Shown here: positions 45,860 to 54,646 of the stretch, piece by piece
How the letters are laid out: each line of letters starts with the position of its first letter
How positions within the stretch are numbered: position 1 is the first letter of the stretch
Source: Rubeoparvulum massiliense
GTDB lineage: Bacteria > Bacillota > Bacilli > Rubeoparvulales > Rubeoparvulaceae
NCBI RefSeq assembly: GCF_001049895.1
Contig: NZ_CVPE01000005.1
Location: forward strand, 434,001 to 498,000
Direction: 5' to 3'
Length of the DNA stretch: 64,000 bases
The notes under the pieces: model-generated
Told to the model about the DNA's origin: nothing
The model's database searches: none
What the model saw: only the letters and a program-made list of their open reading frames with translations
Made by a program: the position numbers and the translations under genes

Positions 45860-45888
45860 ATTATATGAAATACGACTTAGTTTGTCAA
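45860..45888 (-). promoter_or_regulatory. Consensus sigma-A promoter of the riboswitch transcript
   Basis: TTGACA, 17 bases, TATAAT on the minus strand, both boxes exact. The -35 lies inside the last codons of the transglycosylase gene. Confidence 0.9.
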
Positions 45889-46734
45889 GCTATGGATGGG
45901 CTGAATACGAAACTGCTCCTGTTGAGCAATGAACAAGGATGGTGGTTCTTTCATCACCGTTCCCTTTGCTAGTGGAATATTAATGTTGGTATGAATAGCT
46001 GCATTCTTCTCCTCTTCTGTGAGATACCCAAGCTGTTCCATCCGTTCTAGAACAACTTGCTGTCTTTGCTTTGCCTTTGCAAAATCCTTAATTGGCGAAT
46101 AGTGCTCTGGCGCCTTCGGTAATGCTGCAAGCATCGCCGCCTCACTCAAGGAGATCGTCTCCTTCGTTGGGTGATTCAATTGAACGGTCTTGTCAAAATA
46201 GAAGTTAGCGGCTGTTTCAATTCCATAAATACCATGGCCAAAATAAATCGTATTCAAATACATTTCTAATAATTCTTCTTTTGTATAGGATTGCTCTAAG
46301 TAGATGGCAATTGCCATCTCTTTTAATTTGCGATCGAATTCCTTATCCTGATTCAAGAAGAGGTTCCTTGCTAGCTGCATGGTGATGGTGCTACCTCCCT
46401 GAACCAAACTGCCCTGACGGACGTCTTGCCAGATGGCGCGACCAAGCCCCACCAGATCTACACCAGGATGAAGATCATAGCGATGATCCTCAATGGCAAC
46501 GAATGCATCACTGATGTAAAGTGGCATCTGTTCCATGTCTACATAGATACGATGATCTAGGTGGGAGGTACCCTCCCGTTGGGCCACCTTCATCGCGGTC
46601 TCGTATTGGGCTAATCGATCATAATCAACCAGCATTCCTCCGATTGTGGACATAGAACAAAAAAGAAGGATAGAAAGGATCAAAATCACTGCTACACCTC
46701 TTCGTATCCTTCGCCCCCATTCTACCTTCACCAT
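45877..46734 (-). CDS. Monofunctional peptidoglycan glycosyltransferase (GT51)
   Basis: Membrane-anchored lipid II polymerase of 285 residues. One N-terminal helix (about 9-33) is followed by a GT51 domain with AIEDHRYDLHPGVD (catalytic Glu), QGGSTITMQLARNLFL, and YLEQSYTKEELLEMYLNTIYFG. There is no transpeptidase domain, so it is monofunctional or a C-terminally short PBP1 relative; the tail after about 235 is the linker normally seen in class A PBPs. A GTG at 46758 is in frame, but the ATG at 46734 is nine bases after AAAGGGG. Confidence 0.9.
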   Translation of the reverse strand: MVKVEWGRRIRRGVAVILILSILLFCSMSTIGGMLVDYDRLAQYETAMKVAQREGTSHLDHRIYVDMEQMPLYISDAFVAIEDHRYDLHPGVDLVGLGRAIWQDVRQGSLVQGGSTITMQLARNLFLNQDKEFDRKLKEMAIAIYLEQSYTKEELLEMYLNTIYFGHGIYGIETAANFYFDKTVQLNHPTKETISLSEAAMLAALPKAPEHYSPIKDFAKAKQRQQVVLERMEQLGYLTEEEKNAAIHTNINIPLAKGTVMKEPPSLFIAQQEQFRIQPIHSLTN

Positions 46735-46874
46735 GGACCACAACCCCTTTCTCTTCACAAGTTACAGATTCTACTATCCTCAGTATAGCCATAATCAATT
46801 GATGATCCCATTGATTTCCCTTACAATAAGCTTACAATCTTGTCATAGAGCTCATTGTAAAAGGAGTGTCCCTT

Positions 46875-47609
46875 GTGGATTTTCATTTATCGAATCAAGA
46901 TCGGCAACAAATATTAACACCCTTGAAGCAAATGATTCAACAATATCAGCTCATCGATGATGGCGACAAAATTGCAGTAGGCCTATCTGGTGGTAAGGAT
47001 AGCACCTCGCTCCTCTACTTACTTACCATCCTCCAGCAACAGCGATTCGCCTCATTCCAGCTCGTACCCATCACCTTAGACCTTGGATTCCAAGGCCTCG
47101 AATTAGTACCACTGCGTCAGTTCGTCGAGGAGTTAGGACATTCCTTAGAAGTGGTCTCCACCCAGATTGGCTCCATCGTTTTCGAGACGCGGCAAGAGAA
47201 GAATCCCTGTTCACTCTGCGCCAATATGCGTCGAGGTACCCTCTACGATGCTGCCCAAAAGGCTGGTTGTAATAAGGTAGCCCTTGGGCATCATCTCGAT
47301 GATGCCTTGGAAACATTTATGATGAACCTGTTCTTCAATGGAAAACTGGGTACCTTCCCACCCTCCACCTTTTTGGATCGGACCAATATCACCCTCATTC
47401 GTCCCATGATTGCTGTCGAGGAACGCATGATCAAGAAGCTGGTCCGCACGAAAGCATTGCCTGTCATTGAAAATCCCTGCCCTGCAAATAAACATACGAA
47501 ACGCGAAGAGATGAAGAAGCTCGTGCAGCAATTAAGTATTTCCTACCCCGATCTACGTCAGCAGTTTCTCCATGGTGTTCAGCATGTAGACGGAAAAAGC
47601 TTCTGGTGA
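46875..47609 (+). CDS. TtcA-like tRNA 2-thiolation enzyme
   Basis: PP-loop ATP pyrophosphatase family, about 244 residues. The ATP motif is VGLSGGKDSTSLLYLL, the two-Cys segment NPCSLCANMRRG holds candidate cluster and catalytic cysteines, with ALGHHLDDALETFMMN and a third Cys in IENPCPANK. TtcA makes 2-thiocytidine in tRNA with an iron-sulfur cluster; the exact target in Bacillota is less certain. The frame can begin at GTG 46866, but AAGGAG abuts it, so GTG 46875 is preferred. Confidence 0.88.
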   Translation: MDFHLSNQDRQQILTPLKQMIQQYQLIDDGDKIAVGLSGGKDSTSLLYLLTILQQQRFASFQLVPITLDLGFQGLELVPLRQFVEELGHSLEVVSTQIGSIVFETRQEKNPCSLCANMRRGTLYDAAQKAGCNKVALGHHLDDALETFMMNLFFNGKLGTFPPSTFLDRTNITLIRPMIAVEERMIKKLVRTKALPVIENPCPANKHTKREEMKKLVQQLSISYPDLRQQFLHGVQHVDGKSFW

Positions 47610-47623
47610 TCTGGTATTATCTT

Positions 47624-47672
47624 AAAAGGACTGAACTCCGTCCATAGGATTGACGGAGTCCAGCCCTTTTTC
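47624..47672. terminator. Bidirectional terminator between ttcA-like and lysR-type genes
   Basis: Long stem AAAAGG-CTG-ACTCCGTC paired with GACGGAGT-CAG-CCTTTT, nine-base loop, T-run on the plus side and A-run on the other. Confidence 0.9.
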
Positions 47673-47674
47673 CC

Positions 47675-48553
47675 CTACACTTTTTGGATTATTTTGTTCA
47701 TTTCCTGCTGTCCCCGAATGGTCTCAATAAATTTGCTTAGGGCATTGGTCATATAAGCTCCGCTGCGATAGATGAAGAGTGTGGTGATTTTACTATACTG
47801 CTTCGGTATTGGATAACAGCGAATGGCTCCTTCTTCTGCAAGATGCTTCACTGTTAACTGGGGCACCAATGTAATCCCTAATCCCGCTACCACGCTACCG
47901 AGGATGGTTTCTAATGTACCAAATTCCATCTCTTGCCTTGGTGAGAAGCCTTCAGCTTCTAGCCATTGCCGTAGACGAGCGCGATAAGCGCAGCCTGCAC
48001 CGAAAACAAGAAGGGGTTCTGTTTTTACTTCTTCAATGGAGGTGGATTGGGTGTTGGCAATTAGTACCAGTTCCTCCTCACAGACAATCTCCTGCTTAAG
48101 CTGGGGATGCTGAACGGGGGCGATGACAAACGCGCCATCTAAATTTCCTTCCACCACTTCATTGATCAAATGGCTGGTTACACCGGTTACCATCGAAAGT
48201 CCCACCTGGGGAAATTGATGATGATACCTCGAAAGGATGGAAGGTAGCTTCACCACTGTTTCTACTGAACCAATATGCAAGGAGCCTCTCGGATGATCAG
48301 GATCCTGAAATGTCTCCATCATCTCATCCACCATGGTTAGAATCTTATTCGCATAGATTAGTAAACGCTTGCCCTCAGAGTTCAGAACCATGCCGCGACT
48401 CTGCCGATAGAAGAGAGGCGTCTGAAGCTTGTTCTCTAAGCTTTGAATACGTGCTGTTACATTGGATTGTACGTAATTTAATTCCTTCGCCGCTCCACTG
48501 ATGCTCCCATTCTCTGCTACGGCACGAAATACTCGTAAATCGCGTAATTCCAT
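47675..48553 (-). CDS. LysR family transcriptional regulator
   Basis: A 292-residue regulator. The N-terminal winged HTH (about 1-60) reads MELRDLRVFRAVAENGSI and LNYVQSNVTARIQSLE; the C-terminal half is a substrate-binding fold. A frame opens at 48592, but the ATG at 48553 has a GGAGGAG site and the usual family start. It is divergent from a DMT transporter gene, 161 bases between starts, with a T-N11-A motif between, so it probably regulates that transporter. The inducer is unknown. Confidence 0.92.
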   Translation of the reverse strand: MELRDLRVFRAVAENGSISGAAKELNYVQSNVTARIQSLENKLQTPLFYRQSRGMVLNSEGKRLLIYANKILTMVDEMMETFQDPDHPRGSLHIGSVETVVKLPSILSRYHHQFPQVGLSMVTGVTSHLINEVVEGNLDGAFVIAPVQHPQLKQEIVCEEELVLIANTQSTSIEEVKTEPLLVFGAGCAYRARLRQWLEAEGFSPRQEMEFGTLETILGSVVAGLGITLVPQLTVKHLAEEGAIRCYPIPKQYSKITTLFIYRSGAYMTNALSKFIETIRGQQEMNKIIQKV

Positions 48554-48598
48554 CCCCTTCTCCTCCACTCCCATGATCCTTTTATATATCAATTATAA

Positions 48599-48619
48599 TG
48601 ATATATTCAATCGTTATCA
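48599..48619. promoter_or_regulatory. LysR-type T-N11-A motif between divergent genes
   Basis: TGATA, eleven bases, TATCA. This fits a LysR-family binding site for the regulator on its left and the transporter on its right. Confidence 0.55.
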
Positions 48620-48714
48620 ATCATTTTACTTGATACTTGATTGCCGCTATGATAGAGGTAGTTAATTATTTCACAATTTACATAGCAACTAAGAATCGGC
48701 TGGAGGAGAACAAT

Positions 48715-49665
48715 ATGAAGAGCAATAAAATCATTATCGGTGCCATTCTCTGTCTCATTGCTAGCGTCTCATGGGGTGCAATGTTCCCCGTGTCTGAACG
48801 TGCACTAGTCCATATCGATCCATTCTACTTTTCATTCATCCGTTACGGATCTGTCTCCATTTTGCTCGTGATTTGGCTGATCATGAAGGAAGGGGTCAAG
48901 TCCTTACGCCTTGAAGGGAAGCTATTGCCACTTTGGTTTTTCGGAACCATGGCTTTTACGGTCTATAATTTCTTCGTCTTTCTTGGGCAAAAATCCTTAG
49001 GCAAGCCTGGTGTGATCCTTGCCTCCATTATGGAAGCGATGATTCCCTTAATTGCCGTACTGATTCTCTGGTTCTTTAAACATCAACGTCCTAGCAATTT
49101 CACCCTTGGCTGCATCGCCATTGCGTTCATCGGTGTTTTTATGGTGATTACAAAAGGTGATTTAAGCTTCTTTTCAGCCGCTGGAAGCGGTCCGCTCTGG
49201 GTCTTTGTCATCTTCATCGGTGAGGTAGGTTGGGCTGTTTATACGTTGGGTTGCAATTCAGACAGCTTTGATAGTTGGTCCTCACTCCGCTACTCCACAT
49301 TGAGTTGCGTTCTCGGCTCCTTAACTGCTGGTCTGTTCGTCGCCATCATGACAGGCATGGGCTATATTGAGATCCCTACTGCAGGGACACTCTTCACCAT
49401 CAAGTGGGAGATGGCCTTCATGATCCTAGTTGCTGGTTTGATTGCGTTAATTAGCTGGAATGTGGGCATTAAATACCTAAACCCCATCAATGGCTCCCTC
49501 TTTATCAACTTTGTTCCTGTAACCACCTTGGTCATTTCCATGATACAAGGCTATGAACTCACCTTATATGATATGGCCGGTACAGTATTGATTATCGTTG
49601 CCCTAGTGTGTAATAATCTCTATCAACGAAGGATGCTACAAGACCAATTACCTGCTGAAGCATAG
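48715..49665 (+). CDS. EamA/DMT family transporter
   Basis: Ten-helix drug/metabolite transporter of 317 residues with two EamA repeats; the first begins GAILCLIASVSWGAMFPVSERAL and the second follows after about 155. Such proteins often export amino acids or other metabolites. The frame reads back to 48637, but the ATG at 48715 has GGAGGAGAAC at good distance. Divergent LysR gene suggests inducible export. Substrate not recognisable. Confidence 0.9.
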   Translation: MKSNKIIIGAILCLIASVSWGAMFPVSERALVHIDPFYFSFIRYGSVSILLVIWLIMKEGVKSLRLEGKLLPLWFFGTMAFTVYNFFVFLGQKSLGKPGVILASIMEAMIPLIAVLILWFFKHQRPSNFTLGCIAIAFIGVFMVITKGDLSFFSAAGSGPLWVFVIFIGEVGWAVYTLGCNSDSFDSWSSLRYSTLSCVLGSLTAGLFVAIMTGMGYIEIPTAGTLFTIKWEMAFMILVAGLIALISWNVGIKYLNPINGSLFINFVPVTTLVISMIQGYELTLYDMAGTVLIIVALVCNNLYQRRMLQDQLPAEA

Positions 49666-49742
49666 GTCTGAAGCATTGATGATAAAATTATGTTGTTATC
49701 TAAAATTGATATGCTTGAATGCGTTCATACAAAAAATTGGAT

Positions 49743-49771
49743 TTGACATTTCATTGGTTTGTGTCTATAAT
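49743..49771 (+). promoter_or_regulatory. Consensus sigma-A promoter of the NSS T-box transcript
   Basis: TTGACA, 17 bases, TATAAT, both boxes exact; start expected near 49778. Confidence 0.9.
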
Positions 49772-49777
49772 TTTTAA

Positions 49778-50062
49778 AAATTAAACATTATAGACGATGA
49801 TGGAGAAAGAAGCATTGAAACGATCCTTTCAGCGAACTGGAAGCGGTGAGAGCCAGTAGGATACGCCAATGTGTATGTTCACTCACTAGTCTTTGCTCTC
49901 AAAGTGAACCGAGTAGGAGCAAAGGGTTGTCCCCCTTACGAGGACCCTTGTTTATCAAGACAAGCGTAAAGATATTCAACATTGCATTGATTTAGCATTG
50001 TTGAATCAAGTAGAGTGGTACCGTGAAGCAACTTCACCTCTATATAGAGGTGAAGTTTTTTT
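49778..50062 (+). ncRNA. T-box leader, predicted UUC (Phe) specifier, before an NSS transporter gene
   Basis: The T-box AGAGTGGTACCGTG is at 50012-50025, and the terminator stem ACTTCACCTC/GAGGTGAAGT (50031-50056) with seven T follows. Aligning Stem I with the glycine T-boxes places TTC at 49878-49880 in the specifier position, followed by A. The U in TGGUACC calls for an A73 discriminator, which tRNA-Phe has and bacterial tRNA-Trp (G73) does not. With its promoter it fills the 49666-50125 gap. Confidence 0.85.
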
Positions 50063-50125
50063 GATCTCTTCCGTTTTTTATCCCATCGATCTCTTCTTGT
50101 TTAAACCAATGAGGGAGGATTCAAT

Positions 50126-51475
50126 ATGAGAGAGCAATGGTCTTCAAAAACAGGCTTCGTTCTAGCAGCAGCTGGTTCAGCAGTAGGGTTGGGGAACCTC
50201 TGGAAGTTCCCTTATACAGTAGGTATGAATGGAGGAGGAGCTTATGTGGCACTCTATCTTCTCTTCGTTCTCTTGATCGGTATGCCATTAATGCTGGCAG
50301 CCATCACATTCGGAAGAAAGACGCAGCTCTCTGTCTTTGGGGCCTATAAAAGCATCAGTCGACGTTGGGCGTTCGTCGGAGCGCTTGCTGTCATCTGTGG
50401 CTTCTTTATTCTCGCCTTCTACTCCACTGTAGGTGGATGGGTTCTCTATTACTTGCAAGCTGCATTGCGTGGTCAGTTGAATACAATAGACCCTGCACAC
50501 CTCGAAGCAGTCTTCTCGCAGCTGTTGGCTTCACCAATCCAACTGATCTGCTACCAGTTTATTTTTCTTCTGATCACGTTGGTCATCGTCTTAGGGGGTA
50601 TCCGGAAAGGGATTGAAAAAGCATCCAAGCTCATGATGCCTGCTCTCTTTCTCTTATTGATTATCATCGCAGTCCGAAGTTTAACCTTAGAAGGAAGTAT
50701 GGAAGGCATCCGCTTCTTATTCACACCGGATTTTTCAAAGATCACACCCGATCTTGCCATGTATGCCATGGGTCAAGTCTTCTTTTCCTTAAGCATCGGA
50801 ATGGGAGTCATGATCACCTATGGTAGTTACCTTGATAAGAAGGTGAACCTTGTCCAATCTGCAGTGATGATTCCTTTGCTGGATACTGCAGTGGCTTTAA
50901 TTGCTGCACTGGCTACCATCCCTGCTGTGTTCTCCTTTGGCTTTGAAGCCGGCGAAGGACCAGGGATGATGTTCATCACCTTACCAGCTGTCTTTGCCTC
51001 TATGCCTTTTGGTCAAGTCTTTGTCATACTCTTTTTTGTTCTGGTGCTTTTTGCTGCCCTCACCTCTTCCATCTCCATGTTAGAGGTGGCGATCTCCTAC
51101 TTCGTCGATGAAAAGAAATTTCAACGGAAGTCTTCTGCCATCCTGATTAGCATCGCCATCTTTATCATGGGAATCCCTGCTTCACTCTCTCTGGTTGCGA
51201 AGAATCAACTCTTCTCCATTGGGAGTCTGAGCATATTTGATTTATACGATAAGCTAACATCCAATATTCTGCTAACCACAGGTGCCTTCCTCTTAAGCAT
51301 CTTCATCGGGTGGGTCTTAAAGCCGGAGAATGCGATTCAGGAGATTGAAGCTTCTGGGATCCATTTCCGCCTAGCTAAGGTGTGGAGTGCCTTGATAAAA
51401 TACATTGTGCCTGTGGGAGTCCTAATTATTTTAATCCAATCTTATCAGGAGTTTATCTCCGCCTTACTGAGATAA
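50126..51475 (+). CDS. Sodium-dependent amino acid transporter (NSS/LeuT family)
   Basis: Twelve-helix sodium:solute symporter of 449 residues. The N-terminal signature is TGFVLAAAGSAVGLGNLWKFPY, which forms the sodium and substrate site, and GNG-like MNGGGAYVALY follows. Bacterial relatives (LeuT, MhsT, TnaT) take up hydrophobic or aromatic amino acids. Control by a T-box with a probable Phe specifier suggests aromatic amino acid uptake. GGGAGGATT site before the ATG. Confidence 0.93.
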   Translation: MREQWSSKTGFVLAAAGSAVGLGNLWKFPYTVGMNGGGAYVALYLLFVLLIGMPLMLAAITFGRKTQLSVFGAYKSISRRWAFVGALAVICGFFILAFYSTVGGWVLYYLQAALRGQLNTIDPAHLEAVFSQLLASPIQLICYQFIFLLITLVIVLGGIRKGIEKASKLMMPALFLLLIIIAVRSLTLEGSMEGIRFLFTPDFSKITPDLAMYAMGQVFFSLSIGMGVMITYGSYLDKKVNLVQSAVMIPLLDTAVALIAALATIPAVFSFGFEAGEGPGMMFITLPAVFASMPFGQVFVILFFVLVLFAALTSSISMLEVAISYFVDEKKFQRKSSAILISIAIFIMGIPASLSLVAKNQLFSIGSLSIFDLYDKLTSNILLTTGAFLLSIFIGWVLKPENAIQEIEASGIHFRLAKVWSALIKYIVPVGVLIILIQSYQEFISALLR

Positions 51476-51480
51476 AAAAC

Positions 51481-51516
51481 AAGGCTGTATGAGGGCCTTA
51501 TCCCTTATACAGCCTT
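51481..51516. terminator. Bidirectional terminator between NSS gene and purC
   Basis: Fifteen-bp stem AAGGCTGTAT-AGGG/CCCT-ATACAGCCTT with an A-run before and T-rich tail after. Confidence 0.9.
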
Positions 51517-51533
51517 GCTTATGACAATCTCTG

Positions 51534-52217
51534 TTATTCTGAAATCAGCTTGGTTAGCTGTAATGGCTCAATATATTGACCATCCTTATAAGCGCGCATG
51601 TTTCCACCAGAGATTTCATCGATTAAGAGAATCTGTTGATCTTTACCTGAACGTCCAAATTCGAATTTAATATCGTAGAGTTCAATCCCCTTCTTCGCCA
51701 GTTCAGCCTTCACGATGCTGGCAATCTTCTGGGTTAGCTCTTTTAGGATTTTGTATTCTTCCTTGGTGAGGATTCCTAACATATCTAGCGCATCTTCTGA
51801 AATGGGAGGATCCTGACGGTTATCATCCTTCAATGTGACTTCCACAAAAGCATCTAGTGGTTGCCCTTCTTTGGCATACATGCCATAACGGCGTAAGAAG
51901 CTACCTACTGCTCGGTATCTGCAGATCACTTCAAGTCCATGCCCGAAGACCGTTGCTGGCTTAACCGTCATTGTTGCTTCTTCGATGTTGGCGGTAATGT
52001 AATGGGTAGGAATTCCTTGCTCCTTCAGTTTCTCAAAAAAGTATTGGGTTAAGCGAAGTCCTGCCTGCCCTGCACCTTCCATGGTTAAGCCCACTGTATT
52101 GGCGCCAGGATCAAAAACTCCATTCTCTCCCGTCACATCATCTTTAAACTTGAGCAAATAGTTGCCATCTTCCAGTGCATAGACATCCTTCGTTTTGCCT
52201 GAGTAGATTAGCTTCAT
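51534..52217 (-). CDS. purC: Phosphoribosylaminoimidazole-succinocarboxamide synthase
   Basis: SAICAR synthase of purine biosynthesis, 227 residues. It starts [13 protein letters not shown] and includes [27 protein letters not shown] and [12 protein letters not shown]. It stands alone, outside a pur operon, with no PurR box or guanine/PRPP-type leader that I can see in the 156 bases upstream. Start has an AAAGGATTCG site of moderate strength. Such stand-alone purC forms occur in Clostridia and some Bacilli. Confidence 0.93.
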   Translation of the reverse strand: MKLIYSGKTKDVYALEDGNYLLKFKDDVTGENGVFDPGANTVGLTMEGAGQAGLRLTQYFFEKLKEQGIPTHYITANIEEATMTVKPATVFGHGLEVICRYRAVGSFLRRYGMYAKEGQPLDAFVEVTLKDDNRQDPPISEDALDMLGILTKEEYKILKELTQKIASIVKAELAKKGIELYDIKFEFGRSGKDQQILLIDEISGGNMRAYKDGQYIEPLQLTKLISE

Positions 52218-52373
52218 CGTCCGAATCCTTTCTTGATTAGAGTTATACTATTATCTTCTTTGAGCCATACTATGTATTTATTATATAGTATGTCCACCGA
52301 TAAAGAACAACTATTCGAGAAAAAATTATTACCATCTCAATTCTTTTCATAGTATGGGAAATATGGCAGAGCA

Positions 52374-53066
52374 TCAGTGGATGTCCCGCTCCTCGATTCG
52401 ATGAATACTCGCATAAGCAATATAGGTACCTAAAGCAGCGAGTGAAATAGGTATGAACAAGATATCATTCAGTGTAAATCCAGCATTATTCGAGCACGCA
52501 ATCATCACAATGATAATGGAGGATAGAATGGTTGTGGGAACCGAGAATTTTCGCATTCCAAAGTACAAAGGGATTAAGCTCATCCCGGTTGCACTAATAG
52601 CATTCATCACCAGCTTAATCGTTTGATCTGTAATCATTGATATAGTTAATGTATCTGCGATTAACTGCTGATTGATGCTTAATGCATAAAACGAGGTCAT
52701 AAGAACAGCATAGGATAGCAAAATTGCCAGAAATGTGAAGAGAGCAATGATCAATAGCTTAGCTACCATTAATTTTTTGCGACTGATAGGATATAAAAAG
52801 AGAACAGTAATGGTTCGATTTTTATACTCATCAATAATCAGCTTCGCAATCAAAGCAGCAGCATAGATGATAAATGCAGCTCGTACAAAGGTATCAATTG
52901 CCACAAAGAGTTCTGTATAATTCTTAAATGCAACATCTTCATCTGGTTGAGGGCCATATAATATTAGAAGAAGAAAAGCGGAAATCACCACATTGGCAAT
53001 AAGAACACCTTTGATCAAGGATGGAAGTTTTAGTTTATACAGTTCTAAGCGCATTAAATTAAGCAT
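52374..53066 (-). CDS. ABC transporter permease (BcrB/YcbO-like)
   Basis: Integral membrane protein of 230 residues with six helices, the ABC-2 exporter type seen in bacitracin and lantibiotic export or self-protection systems. It opens MLNLMRLELYKLKLPS. The frame reads to 53084, but the ATG at 53066 has GGAGGT seven bases upstream; it overlaps the ATPase gene by eight bases. Substrate not known; a peptide antibiotic is the usual one for this group. Confidence 0.85.
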   Translation of the reverse strand: MLNLMRLELYKLKLPSLIKGVLIANVVISAFLLLILYGPQPDEDVAFKNYTELFVAIDTFVRAAFIIYAAALIAKLIIDEYKNRTITVLFLYPISRKKLMVAKLLIIALFTFLAILLSYAVLMTSFYALSINQQLIADTLTISMITDQTIKLVMNAISATGMSLIPLYFGMRKFSVPTTILSSIIIVMIACSNNAGFTLNDILFIPISLAALGTYIAYASIHRIEERDIH

Positions 53067-53982
53067 GAATTCTACCTCCATCAATTAACTTGATGAAATA
53101 TTCCTCTAAGGTATTGATCTTCTTATTAATTCCCTCTATAGCAACATCATGAAACACTAACGCTTTCGTAATATCCTTCTCGCTAACCCGCTGATCATAA
53201 ACTCGTATACTCTCGTTACCCATCACCTTAAAGTTGGTTAAACGGAGATGATGCTCGAACACATAAGATGCTTTCTTCACATTATCCACTGTAACTTCGA
53301 TATACTCCGCTTGATCTTTCCTGAGCGTCTCTAAGGAGAACTCTTGAAGGATTTTTCCTTCTTTAATCACACCGATGGTATCAGCGATTTGCTCAATCTC
53401 TGCGAGGATATGGCTAGAGATTAAGATCGTGATTCCATACTCCTTGCATAACATTTTAAACAGGTCTCTCATTTCCTTAATGCCAATGGGATCGAGTCCA
53501 TTAATGGGTTCATCGAGGATTAGTAATTCTGGCTTTGTCGATATGGCACGGGCAATCCCCAATCGCTGCTTCATTCCGAGGGAAAAATTTTTGACAGATT
53601 TCCCATCAATATTCCTTAAATTGACCATTTCTAACGCCTGATCAATCGCATTATCATCATAGTAACCCATGTATTCACAATGAAGTAATAGGTTTTCTCT
53701 TGCAGTTAATCGTTCATAAAAAATCGGGTATTCAATGATTGAGCCAATTCTTCTTAACACATGATAAGATTTTGTTGTGAGACGCTCTCCAAACAGCTCT
53801 ATCTCACCTACTGTAGGTTTGATTAAATTGGTGAGTAGCTTAATTAAGGTTGTCTTACCAGCTCCATTAGGTCCTAAAAACCCATAGATCTCACCTTGCT
53901 TCACATTGAGATTCACCTGCGAGATAACCTCTTTATGATTGAAGGTTTTGGTTAACTGGTGGGTCTTAATAAGATAATTCAT
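53059..53982 (-). CDS. ABC transporter ATP-binding protein (BcrA/YcbN-like)
   Basis: ATPase subunit of 307 residues with Walker A GFLGPNGAGKTT, signature FSLGMKQRLGIARA and Walker B LLILDEPINGLDP. The ~80-residue C-terminal extension is typical of BcrA-type drug and lantibiotic exporters. A start at 54018 is possible in frame, but ATG 53982 follows AAGGAGGGGG. An operator-like repeat lies at its promoter, and a two-component system lies just upstream beyond a small divergent gene. Confidence 0.9.
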   Translation of the reverse strand: MNYLIKTHQLTKTFNHKEVISQVNLNVKQGEIYGFLGPNGAGKTTLIKLLTNLIKPTVGEIELFGERLTTKSYHVLRRIGSIIEYPIFYERLTARENLLLHCEYMGYYDDNAIDQALEMVNLRNIDGKSVKNFSLGMKQRLGIARAISTKPELLILDEPINGLDPIGIKEMRDLFKMLCKEYGITILISSHILAEIEQIADTIGVIKEGKILQEFSLETLRKDQAEYIEVTVDNVKKASYVFEHHLRLTNFKVMGNESIRVYDQRVSEKDITKALVFHDVAIEGINKKINTLEEYFIKLIDGGRIHA

Positions 53983-54016
53983 GGAAAACCCCCTCCTTAT
54001 TGCCATCCTTATCCTC

Positions 54017-54059
54017 ATTATAGGTAATGAAATTCTCTTTTTTCTTACCTATTTCTTAC
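54017..54059 (-). promoter_or_regulatory. Promoter of the ABC exporter with 11-bp-spaced direct repeats
   Basis: GTAAGAAA occurs twice, 11 bases apart (54041-54059), over the -35 region; a perfect TATAAT -10 follows at 54017-54022. This is the layout of activation by an OmpR-family regulator, and such a regulator is encoded about 1.5 kb away. Confidence 0.6.
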
Positions 54060-54239
54060 GAATTCCTTAAGCACTGTATTTTTAACCTTCATCCCCGTTC
54101 GTAATCAAACAGCATGCTCTTAATAGAATGTTCATGACTAACCGCCTAGACCTCCACTGTGGCAATGATTAATGATGTAAGATGTGGTATAGAATAGTTA
54201 AAAGAGTACATACGTATTTTGCATAAAGTAGGTGAAACC

Positions 54240-54602
54240 ATGAGTAAACTATTTCAATCTTTTCAGCACATGCTAAGAAAAAGAGAGCTTCTATCTGTGT
54301 TAGAAGGATTACTGAACGCTGGTGGTATTGTTGCCATTGTTGATACCAATCAGAATACCCTTGATGATTCCGCGCGTAAGCAGCCTATCTTTGAACGGGA
54401 AAATATCTCCTACTCAAGGTGTGAGCAAGATGTAGATGCTCAGTACGCTGCACTCCATACAGCCATTGATGGTTTAGCAGCTTCACCTCAAAAAAAGTTT
54501 CTCTTTTTTAATGGCGATGCAATTGATATCCATGATGAGCAACAGATAAGCTTTGAAAAGCGATTGCAAGAACTTGAAATTGGTCTATGGCGCTTTATTT
54601 AA
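54240..54602 (+). CDS. Hypothetical small protein
   Basis: A 120-residue cytosolic protein that I do not recognise. It has an amphipathic charged N-terminus (SKLFQSFQHMLRKREL), a hydrophobic stretch GGIVAIVDTNQNTLDD and a single cysteine. No motif suggests an activity. The ATG at 54240 has TAGGTG at good spacing; a frame opens seven codons earlier. It lies divergently between the ABC exporter and the two-component genes and ends at a good terminator, so it is probably a real gene. Confidence 0.65.
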   Translation: MSKLFQSFQHMLRKRELLSVLEGLLNAGGIVAIVDTNQNTLDDSARKQPIFERENISYSRCEQDVDAQYAALHTAIDGLAASPQKKFLFFNGDAIDIHDEQQISFEKRLQELEIGLWRFI

Positions 54603-54604
54603 CG

Positions 54605-54634
54605 AAACGAGAGGAACCTTCCTCTCGTTTTTAC
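54605..54634. terminator. Bidirectional terminator after the small hypothetical gene
   Basis: Stem AAACGAGAGG/CCTCTCGTTT with six-base loop and T-run; also serves the convergent kinase gene. Confidence 0.87.
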
Positions 54635-54646
54635 ATGAACTTTCCT

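Noticed and set aside
52218-52373. Search for a PurR box or purine riboswitch before purC
   Set aside because: No PurBox-like or aptamer sequence is visible; nothing to report.
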